Source: RGIG9115 sp045128915 (GTDB lineage Bacteria > Bacillota > Clostridia > UBA1381). From it: a DNA stretch of 6,239 bases. Where the stretch lies: the NCBI GenBank assembly GCA_045128915.1, contig JBGVIT010000014.1, positions 1 to 6,239 of the forward strand, in the 5' to 3' direction. Position 1 is the first letter of the stretch, and every line of letters begins with the position of its first letter. The notes beneath the pieces are model-generated. The model did not search any database and was not told the origin of the DNA. It worked only from the letters and a program-made list of their open reading frames with translations. Both the position numbers and the translations under genes were made by a program. Of this stretch, positions 1 to 4,275 are shown piece after piece.

Positions 1-1
1 C

Positions 2-256
2 GCTGACTATATTACACCTATCAGCAATTACATTCTTGACGAAATGAAAAATGAAAACGAGAATAATGGCGGATTCTACTTCCTTGATGGGGATGAGGAC
101 GAAAGATTTACGAAGATCAGAAAGGACCAGAATTTCTATATTAACAATGATGGCAACCTTGTAATCTGTTTTGACGAATATGAGATTGCTGCAGGTGCAC
201 AAGGTTCTCCGGAATTCGTAATTCCTGATGATGTAATTGCCAAAATAGTAAAGTAA
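2..256 (+). CDS. DUF3298 (RsiV-like) domain protein, C-terminal part
   Basis: The reading frame is open from base 2, with ADYITPISNYILDEMK preceding the first internal Met at 44, so this is the 3' end of a gene that starts outside the window and not a 70-residue protein. The tail contains FYINNDGNLVICFDEYE followed by GSPEFVIPDDVI. This is the typical C-terminal core of DUF3298, the domain of the Bacillus anti-sigma factor RsiV and of many clostridial exported or membrane-anchored proteins. In RsiV this domain is extracellular and binds lysozyme. Whether this homologue has an anti-sigma N-terminus cannot be seen. A terminator follows directly, so it is not obviously co-transcribed with the sigma gene downstream. 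Family assignment is from recalled motifs; the specific function is uncertain. Confidence 0.8.
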   Translation, partial: ADYITPISNYILDEMKNENENNGGFYFLDGDEDERFTKIRKDQNFYINNDGNLVICFDEYEIAAGAQGSPEFVIPDDVIAKIVK

Positions 257-271
257 GAATTTTTTAATAAA

Positions 272-311
272 AGGAGCATAACCTTTGGAGGGATATGCTC
301 CTAAAATTTTT
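272..311 (+). terminator. Rho-independent terminator after DUF3298 gene
   Basis: A perfect 9-bp stem, AGGAGCATA (272-280) with TATGCTCCT (294-302), encloses a 13-nt loop. It is followed by AAAA and a short T-run (307-311). It lies 15 bp after the stop codon. A T-run at 260-265 also precedes it, so the structure may work in both directions, although no gene is seen reading leftward. Confidence 0.8.
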
Positions 312-320
312 CAAAAAGTT

Positions 321-347
321 TGTAACGAATTGTCATTTCATGAGTCT
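321..347 (+). promoter_or_regulatory. Candidate ECF-sigma-type promoter of the sigma gene
   Basis: TGTAAC (321-326) is separated by 16 bp from AGTCT (343-347). ECF sigma promoters typically have an AAC-containing -35, a spacer of about 16 bp and a CGTC-like -10. No convincing TTGACA/TATAAT pair is seen in this gap. An ECF-type promoter directly in front of an ECF sigma gene suggests autoregulation by the sigma family it belongs to. Inferred from pattern only. Confidence 0.5.
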
Positions 348-371
348 GATAGGTGACAAGGAGGTGAGATT

Positions 372-737
372 GTGCAGGACTTTGATAAAATATATGCTGA
401 ATATTTTTCAGAAGTTTATAAATTTGTGTTGACACTTTGCCAAAATCCTGTATTGGCAGAAGAAATCACGCAAGAAGCATTTTTTAAAGCTCTCAAGAAC
501 ATAGAAAGCTTTAAGGGTGAGTGTAAGCTGAGTACATGGTTGTGTAGGATTGCAAAAAATACTTTTTACGACTACGCAAAGAAAAACAACCGTCAGGTCG
601 ATTATCCGCTTGAAATCATCATATCTGACGAAAATATTGAAGATAAGTTTGCTGATAAAGAAACAGCTTATTCCATTCATAAAGTCTTACACAAACTCAA
701 TTGTAAAGTAAAACGCAATAGCAGTAATGAGATGTAG
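372..737 (+). pseudogene. ECF-type RNA polymerase sigma factor, truncated before region 4
   Basis: The start is GTG at 372, chosen because a near-consensus Shine-Dalgarno AAGGAGGTGAG (358-368) sits at ideal spacing. The 121-residue product begins with a clear sigma-70 region 2: the EYFSEVYKFVLTLCQNPVLA segment, then EITQEAFFKALKNI (about 31-44), and STWLCRIAKNTFYDYAKK (about 54-71) for core binding and -10 recognition. The linker reaches IHKVLHKL (about 102-109). Where region 4 (the -35-binding HTH) should follow, the frame becomes NCKVKRNSSNEM and stops. ECF sigmas are usually about 160-190 residues, so some 50-60 are missing. No zf-HC2 anti-sigma gene, the usual partner in this type of locus, follows. 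The loss of homology coincides with the start of a repeat at 696. It is probably non-functional, since without region 4 it should not recognise promoters normally, though a short product could still be made. Confidence 0.85.
696..720 (+). repeat. 25-bp direct repeat, copy 1
   Basis: This sequence begins CTCAATTGTAAA and ends GCAATA. It matches 3553-3577 at 22 of 25 positions in the same orientation, with the first 12 bases and the last 6 identical. It begins exactly where the sigma factor loses family homology (codon 109/110), which suggests the end of an inserted or recombined element. The sequence flanking the two copies is not otherwise alike. No inverted copy was found by eye. The element family is not recognised. 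Confidence 0.55.
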
Positions 738-814
738 GTATAAAGTGGATGGGAACACCCCTATTTTACCGATAATGCTGTTTGCTTTACAAAAGAATAG
801 ATTGATATATTAGG

Positions 815-860
815 GGGATGTAAATTAATTCGCAAGAAGTAATTTACATCCCACATTTTT
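815..860 (+). terminator. Strong hairpin with T-run, probable terminator
   Basis: A perfect 13-bp stem, GGGATGTAAATTA (815-827) with TAATTTACATCCC (840-852), has a 12-nt loop. It is followed by ACA and five T's (856-860). It could end transcription coming from the sigma gene. It is AT-rich in the upper stem and more than 75 bp past the sigma stop, so it might instead belong to the inserted sequence. Confidence 0.6.
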
Positions 861-875
861 GGTGAAATCAGTATA

Positions 876-927
876 ATAGAACATATGTATAGTGTGAAAA
901 CACTATAAAATAATTGAGTTGTTCTAT
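876..927 (+). other. Nested stem-loop with GAAA tetraloop
   Basis: The outer stem is ATAGAACA (876-883) with TGTTCTAT (920-927), 8 bp and perfect. Inside it is a second perfect 8-bp stem, TATAGTGT (888-895) with ACACTATA (900-907), closed by a GAAA loop (896-899). There is no T-run, so this is not a standard terminator. It may be a structured RNA element, a recombination or transposon-end structure, or chance in AT-rich DNA. Confidence 0.45.
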
Positions 928-980
928 GAGTACTCAGAGCAGGCAATTATTGAACTATCGCAGAAATACTGTTCATATTA

Positions 981-1009
981 TTGATTTTTACTGTAAAAGA
1001 TGGTAAAAT
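981..1009 (+). promoter_or_regulatory. Sigma-A promoter of the LysR-family gene
   Basis: TTGATT (981-986), a 17-bp spacer and TAAAAT (1004-1009) preceded by TGG form a good housekeeping-type promoter. It ends about 40 bp before the start codon of the regulator. Confidence 0.65.
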
Positions 1010-1028
1010 ACTTATATAATTAAATCCT

Positions 1029-1050
1029 ATATCAAAGGAGGGTTTGATAT
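1029..1050 (+). promoter_or_regulatory. Shine-Dalgarno in the loop of an inverted repeat at the LysR start
   Basis: ATATCAAA (1029-1036) and TTTGATAT (1043-1050) are perfect 8-bp inverted arms around the loop GGAGGG (1037-1042). The Shine-Dalgarno AAAGGAGGG therefore straddles the loop, and the first two bases of the ATG (1049-1051) are in the 3' arm. The stem has a single G-C pair and is weak. The site fixes the start codon and might modestly influence initiation. Confidence 0.5.
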
Positions 1051-1945
1051 GACATTACAGCAACTTAAATATGTTGTGACAATAGCTGATAAAGGCAATA
1101 TTAGTAAAGCGGCACAGGAACATTTTATTTCACAGCCGAGCCTTACTAATGCAGTTAAAGAACTTGAGAACGAGGTTGGTTTTACCATTTTTGAAAGAAC
1201 CAATAAAGGTGTTATTGTTTCGTCAAAAGGTAGTGATTTTTTAGGATATGCAAGACAAGTCTTGCAACAGTATGGTTTGCTTGAAGAACGCTTTTTAAAA
1301 CAGCCCAGCACAAGTCCAAGGTTTTCTGTATCAACACAGCATTATCCATTTGCGGTTAAGGCTTTCGTAGAAGTCGTAAAACAATTCGATGCAAGCCACT
1401 ACGATTTTATGTTGAGAGAGACTCAAACGTATGAAATAATTGATGATGTTAGTAAAATGAAAAGTGAAATAGGCATCATCTATAAATCCAAGGCGAATGA
1501 AGCAATAATAGATAAACTATTGAAGCAATATTCGCTTTCTTTTGAAGAACTTTCTACACTTTCTCCAAGGGTATTTATGAGTTCTTTGCATCCTCTTGCC
1601 TATAAAGAATGTCTAACACTTGAGGAACTTAATGATTATCCTTATCTTTCATTTGAGCAAGGCGAACATAACTCTTTTTATTACTCAGAAGAAATTTTAA
1701 GCGAGTATATTAGACCAAAAAATATTAAGATAAGTGACAGAGCAACACTTTCTAATTTGCTAATAGGTCTTAATGGATTTACAATCGGAACCGGAATAGT
1801 CAATGAAGAATTAAATGGTAAGAATATTATTTCCAAACCGCTTGTAAGTGACGAGGAAATAAAAATAGGAGTTATCACTAGAAATAATATGCGACTATCC
1901 GTTTATGCGGAAACATATAAAAACCTTCTTAAAAGTTTGGTATAG
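1049..1945 (+). CDS. LysR-family transcriptional regulator
   Basis: The 298-residue product has the usual LysR-type length and layout. Residues 1-65 are the winged HTH: MTLQQLKYVVTIAD, then GNISKAAQEHFISQPSLTNA for the recognition helices, then LENEVGFTIFERTNKG and TSKG-like VSSKG. A linker helix follows, and residues from about 90 to 295 form the effector-binding domain. The start is ATG with a strong AAAGGAGGG site 7 bases upstream. The regulator has its own promoter and terminator and is followed in the same direction by a homoserine-ester sulfhydrylase gene. By context it probably controls that gene, perhaps responding to a sulfur-metabolism intermediate as CysL- or MetR-type regulators do. 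The effector and target are inference; the family is clear. Confidence 0.93.
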   Translation: MTLQQLKYVVTIADKGNISKAAQEHFISQPSLTNAVKELENEVGFTIFERTNKGVIVSSKGSDFLGYARQVLQQYGLLEERFLKQPSTSPRFSVSTQHYPFAVKAFVEVVKQFDASHYDFMLRETQTYEIIDDVSKMKSEIGIIYKSKANEAIIDKLLKQYSLSFEELSTLSPRVFMSSLHPLAYKECLTLEELNDYPYLSFEQGEHNSFYYSEEILSEYIRPKNIKISDRATLSNLLIGLNGFTIGTGIVNEELNGKNIISKPLVSDEEIKIGVITRNNMRLSVYAETYKNLLKSLV

Positions 1946-1972
1946 TTATTGGCTATACCAAACTTTGTTTTT
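1932..1972 (+). terminator. Terminator overlapping the end of the LysR gene
   Basis: A perfect 14-bp stem, AAAGTTTGGTATAG (1932-1945) with CTATACCAAACTTT (1953-1966), has a 7-nt loop and a T-run (1968-1972). The last four LysR codons and the TAG stop form the 5' arm. It separates the regulator transcript from the sulfhydrylase gene. Confidence 0.88.
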
Positions 1973-1978
1973 ATGTAT

Positions 1979-2007
1979 TTTACACTTACACCTTTGTATG
2001 ATATAAT
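1979..2007 (+). promoter_or_regulatory. Sigma-A promoter of the sulfhydrylase gene
   Basis: TTTACA (1979-1984), a 17-bp spacer and a perfect TATAAT (2002-2007) form the promoter. The predicted leader is only about 40 nt, too short for a SAM or T-box riboswitch. It contains a small CGCTG/CAGCG hairpin (2029-2043) just before the AAAGGTG ribosome binding site (2044-2050). Control is therefore more likely by the adjacent LysR-type protein. Confidence 0.8.
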
Positions 2008-2055
2008 AGTATCAACATAAACGAAAGGCGCTGTATATCAGCGAAAGGTGAAAAA

Positions 2056-3333
2056 ATGAATTCGAATATTGATACAAAATGTCTTCATGAAGGTTGGAAG
2101 CCAGTGCAGGGTGATCCTCGTCAACTCCCAATTTATCAAAGCACAACATTTAAATATGATACCAGTGAATATATGGGTAAACTTTTTGATCTTGAAGCAA
2201 CCGGGTATTTCTATACTCGCCTCCAAAATCCTACCAACGATTTCGTAGCTGAAAAAATCTGTGCTATGGAAGGTGGAGTTGCCGCTATGTTGACTTCATC
2301 AGGTCAGGCGGCTAATTTCTATGCTCTGTTTAATATTTGTGAATCCGGTGACCATTTCATAACTTCATCATCAATCTATGGTGGCACATACAATCTTTTT
2401 AATGTAACCATGAGAAAAATGGGTATTGAATGTACTTTTGTTGATCAAAATTTGCCCGAAGAAGAACTCGCAAAATACTTTCAACCAAATACCAAAGCTG
2501 TTTTTGGCGAAACTATAACAAATCCCACCGTTACTGTGTTTGATTTTGAAAAGTTTGCACGCCTTGCTCATAACCACGGCGTTCCACTTATTATTGATAA
2601 TACATTCGCCACTCCGATCAACTGCCGACCTTTTGAGTGGGGTGCTGATATTGTAACACATTCCACTACTAAATATATGGATGGTCAAGGCGTAGGTGTC
2701 GGTGGTTGTATTGTTGATAGTGGCAATTTTGATTGGATGGCACACAAAGAAAAATTTCCTGGTTTATGTACACCTGACGAATCTTATCACGGAATAACCT
2801 ATGCGGAACGTTTTGGAAAAGGTGCATATATTACTAAAGCCACTGCACAGTTGATGCGTGACCTTGGTTCTATTCAAGCTCCACAAAATGCGTTTTATCT
2901 AAATCTCGGATTGGAAACACTTTCCGTTCGCATGGAACGTCATTGTAAAAACGCATTAAAGGTTGCTAACTACCTGAAATCAAACGAGAAGATCGATTGG
3001 GTTCATTATGCAGATTTAGAAGGCGACGAATATCATAAACTTGCCCAAAAATATATGCCTAATGGAACTTGTGGGGTTCTTGCATTTGCAGTTAAGGGTG
3101 GAAGAGAAAAAGCTATTAAATTCATGGATTCTCTTAATTTTGTCAGCATTGCTACACATGTTGCTGATGCTAAGTCATGCTTACTACATCCTGCTTCCCA
3201 TACCCACCGTCAGTTAACCGATGAACAACTTAAAGAAGCAGGTATTGCACCTGACCTTATAAGATTATCCATTGGAATCGAGAATGCGGATGACATTATC
3301 GCTGATATCGAACAAGCGTTGAAATGCATATAA
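2056..3333 (+). CDS. O-acetylhomoserine sulfhydrylase-type PLP enzyme (Cys/Met metabolism family)
   Basis: This 425-residue, full-length fold-type I PLP enzyme of the Cys/Met metabolism family best fits O-acetylhomoserine aminocarboxypropyltransferase (MetY type). That enzyme converts O-acetylhomoserine plus sulfide, or methanethiol, to homocysteine or methionine plus acetate in the cytoplasm. Visible landmarks are YFYTRLQNPT (51-60), which supplies Tyr/Arg for the neighbouring subunit's cofactor phosphate; TSSGQAA (80-86), the phosphate-binding turn; DNTFATP (181-187), with Asp181 for the pyridine nitrogen; HSTTKYMDGQG with the PLP-binding Lys206; and LIRLSIGIEN with the substrate-carboxylate Arg403. 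SGQAA and the overall length of about 425 favour MetY over cystathionine gamma-synthase or methionine gamma-lyase, which are usually nearer 380-400. Activity of the latter types cannot be excluded. The start is ATG with AAAGGTG 5 bases upstream. No frameshift or missing key residue is seen. Confidence 0.88.
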   Translation: MNSNIDTKCLHEGWKPVQGDPRQLPIYQSTTFKYDTSEYMGKLFDLEATGYFYTRLQNPTNDFVAEKICAMEGGVAAMLTSSGQAANFYALFNICESGDHFITSSSIYGGTYNLFNVTMRKMGIECTFVDQNLPEEELAKYFQPNTKAVFGETITNPTVTVFDFEKFARLAHNHGVPLIIDNTFATPINCRPFEWGADIVTHSTTKYMDGQGVGVGGCIVDSGNFDWMAHKEKFPGLCTPDESYHGITYAERFGKGAYITKATAQLMRDLGSIQAPQNAFYLNLGLETLSVRMERHCKNALKVANYLKSNEKIDWVHYADLEGDEYHKLAQKYMPNGTCGVLAFAVKGGREKAIKFMDSLNFVSIATHVADAKSCLLHPASHTHRQLTDEQLKEAGIAPDLIRLSIGIENADDIIADIEQALKCI

Positions 3334-3379
3334 GAAGTCCTAAACATGGGTTCTAAATTGAGTTAGAAATTCATCTTTC

Positions 3380-3413
3380 GGGGAGAAAGTCAATTTGGAT
3401 TTCTCCCCTTATT
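3380..3413 (+). terminator. Terminator after the sulfhydrylase gene
   Basis: A perfect 9-bp GC-rich stem, GGGGAGAAA (3380-3388) with TTTCTCCCC (3400-3408), has an 11-nt loop. It is followed by TTATTT, a weak U-tract. It starts about 45 bp after the stop codon. Confidence 0.75.
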
Positions 3414-3467
3414 TGAAACAAAGCAGAAAACAGATGATGCGGCAAGGACGGCGCTTTTTTTAATGCT

Positions 3468-3500
3468 CAATTCAGTGACAATTCAGCGTCAATTCAAAAT
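3468..3500 (+). repeat. Three CAATTCA repeats at 11-bp spacing
   Basis: CAATTCAGTGA (3468-3478), CAATTCAGCGT (3479-3489) and CAATTCAAAAT (3490-3500) are head-to-tail units of exactly 11 bp sharing CAATTCA; the first two also share the next G. One helical turn per unit puts the boxes on one DNA face, as in protein-binding iterons or transposase-binding ends. The array is short and could be chance. Confidence 0.5.
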
Positions 3501-3552
3501 TCACTTTGCAGCGCCTTTGCCTGATATGCACAAGACTCCGGGAAATTTTGCC

Positions 3553-3577
3553 CTCAATTGTAAACTGAAATGCAATA
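3553..3577 (+). repeat. 25-bp direct repeat, copy 2
   Basis: This is the same sequence as 696-720 with three substitutions, in the same orientation. It lies 41 bp before the 5'-truncated SLH remnant. The two copies bracket the LysR and sulfhydrylase genes and 2.9 kb of DNA. They could be att-like core copies, ends of two relics of one insertion sequence, or the footprint of recombination. Confidence 0.55.
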
Positions 3578-3618
3578 CTTGTTTATGTAATTTATAATTT
3601 TAAGTGTATAAATTATAG

Positions 3619-3810
3619 GTAGGAGAGAATACAAACATTCTTTCTTACGACGACGTTCATCACGTATCAGAATATGCAATCGGTGCTATGCAGTATGCAG
3701 TAGGCTCGGGACTTATCAAGGGTAAAACAGAAGCTACATTGAATCCTCTTGACAATGCTACACGCGCAGAAGCCGCAGCAATTCTTGAAAGATTTATTAA
3801 AGCAAATTAA
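3619..3810 (+). pseudogene. S-layer homology (SLH) domain protein, C-terminal remnant
   Basis: The frame from 3619 to the TAA at 3808-3810 encodes 63 residues. It begins VGENTNILSYDDV, then SEYAIGAMQYAVGSGLIKG, then LNPLDNATRAEAAAILERF. The GENTNILSYDDV opening, GxGLIKG and the NATRAEAAAIL helix are typical of the final SLH repeat of clostridial surface proteins, which anchor to secondary cell-wall polymer. An in-frame TAG (3616-3618) closes the frame immediately upstream and there is no plausible start codon or signal peptide. This is therefore the tail of a once larger exported protein cut off at its 5' side. The break lies close to the second 25-bp repeat. A terminator remains in place behind it. 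Confidence 0.8.
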
Positions 3811-3819
3811 ATAAATAAT

Positions 3820-3858
3820 GCAAATAGCCTCCGTGGTGAAATCTACGGAGGCTTTTGC
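3820..3858 (+). terminator. Terminator after the SLH remnant
   Basis: A GC-rich 8-bp stem, GCCTCCGT (3827-3834) with ACGGAGGC (3845-3852), is extended below by GCAAA/TTTTGC pairing. It has a T-run at 3853-3856. It survives from the original SLH gene and should shield the downstream HTH gene from read-through. Confidence 0.85.
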
Positions 3859-3878
3859 ACGTCTCTCTGGAGTATTTG

Positions 3879-3918
3879 TTTTAACCAAAAGATTGCTAAC
3901 ACAAACTTTTAGTTAAAA
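3879..3918. repeat. 13-bp imperfect inverted repeat upstream of the HTH gene
   Basis: TTTTAACCAAAAG (3879-3891) and CTTTTAGTTAAAA (3906-3918) are inverted copies with one mismatch, separated by 14 bp. There is no T-run on either side. It lies between the SLH terminator and the HTH promoter. It may be an operator or the boundary of an acquired cassette; nothing decides between these. Confidence 0.5.
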
Positions 3919-3945
3919 AATATTTCACAAAATATGTCTGTCTTA

Positions 3946-3988
3946 TTGAATTTTTTGTCGGGATATGATATAATATATTTTGTCATAT
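3946..3988 (+). promoter_or_regulatory. Strong promoter of the HTH/SNF2 genes with possible operator
   Basis: TTGAAT (3946-3951), a 17-bp spacer and TATAAT (3969-3974) with an extended -10 TGA (3966-3968) form a near-ideal housekeeping promoter. ATATGATA (3963-3970) and TGTCATAT (3981-3988) are inverted arms with one mismatch over the -10, and TTTTGTC occurs at 3953-3959 and 3978-3984. A small Cro/C1-type protein encoded next could bind here and repress itself. The operator is inference. Confidence 0.75.
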
Positions 3989-4013
3989 TATAAATTTAAA
4001 AGAGGTGTATAAA

Positions 4014-4223
4014 ATGGCAGCTTCATACAAAAAGCTTTGGAAACTTTTAATTGACAAGGATATGAAGAAAAAGGACCTTATTGAAAAAGCAGAAGTAAGC
4101 AAATATACAATCAGAAAGCTCACAAGAGGTGAGAATGTTACCACCGATGTACTCATAAGAATCTGCAAGGTTTTAGAGTGTGATATCGGTGATATTATGG
4201 AGATTGTAGATATCGAAAAATAA
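4014..4223 (+). CDS. Small Cro/C1-type HTH regulator
   Basis: This is a 69-residue protein starting MAASYKKLWKLLIDKDMKKK. I chose ATG at 4014 because AGAGGTG (4001-4007) is its ribosome binding site. The in-frame GTG at 4005 is part of that site and would have none of its own. The product is almost wholly one helix-turn-helix: DMKKKDLIEKAEVSKYTIRK (about residues 15-34) followed by VTTDVLIRICKVLECDIGDIMEI, the closing helices typical of the stand-alone Cro/C1 (HTH_26-like) proteins of Clostridia. It likely binds its own promoter region. The SNF2-family gene begins 52 bp downstream with no terminator or clear promoter between, so the two are probably one transcript. Small regulators like this often precede DNA-modification or defence genes; that role is inferred here. 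Confidence 0.88.
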   Translation: MAASYKKLWKLLIDKDMKKKDLIEKAEVSKYTIRKLTRGENVTTDVLIRICKVLECDIGDIMEIVDIEK

Positions 4224-4275
4224 TGTACGGTATTTGGTACACTCAAAATGATAAAATTATGAAAGGATAAGCATT
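4224..4275 (+). promoter_or_regulatory. HTH-SNF2 intergenic spacer with short inverted repeat and RBS
   Basis: TGTAC (4224-4228) and GTACA (4237-4241) form a small inverted repeat immediately after the HTH stop codon. AAAGGA (4262-4267) lies 8 bases before the SNF2 ATG and fixes its start. No T-run or -35/-10 pair is evident, which supports co-transcription. Confidence 0.5.

Larger units (their letters stand above)
738..1028. other. Gene-free region with hairpins
   Basis: No convincing coding sequence was found on either strand over about 290 bp. The stretch contains a 13-bp perfect hairpin (815-852), a two-level hairpin (876-927), a 10-bp palindrome TGAGTACTCA (927-936) and the LysR gene promoter (981-1009). 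A TATAAT at 872-877 lacks a partner -35 at normal spacing. The region follows the sigma breakpoint and may be part of a foreign segment. Confidence 0.5.
3409..3618. other. Gene-free junction region with repeats
   Basis: No supported gene lies between the sulfhydrylase terminator and the SLH remnant. The stretch holds three 11-bp-spaced CAATTCA repeats (3468-3500), the second copy of the 25-bp repeat (3553-3577) and a very AT-rich 40 bp ending in an in-frame TAG (3616-3618) directly before the SLH homology. It looks like decayed mobile-element or rearranged sequence. Confidence 0.5.

Noticed and set aside
44..46. ATG at 44 as a gene start
   Set aside because: The frame is open and family-like upstream to the window edge, and no ribosome binding site precedes it.
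761..946. Minus-strand ORF of 61 codons in the gene-free region
   Set aside because: It has no ribosome binding site or family resemblance, and crosses two strong hairpins.
926..1006. A 26-codon ORF starting ATGAGTACTCAG
   Set aside because: It has no ribosome binding site or recognisable family, overlaps the hairpin region and ends inside the LysR promoter.
2008..2055. SAM or T-box riboswitch before the sulfhydrylase gene
   Set aside because: The leader after the promoter is about 40 nt and contains only a 5-bp hairpin, too small for either element.
2371..2745. Minus-strand ORF of 124 codons
   Set aside because: It lies entirely within the well-supported sulfhydrylase gene and has a Cys/Ile/Asn-rich shadow composition.
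3468..3500. CRISPR array
   Set aside because: The units are 11 bp with no spacers and no cas genes nearby.
4005..4013. GTG at 4005 as the start of the HTH gene (72 residues)
   Set aside because: The GTG is inside the AGAGGTG ribosome binding site for the ATG at 4014 and has no site of its own.
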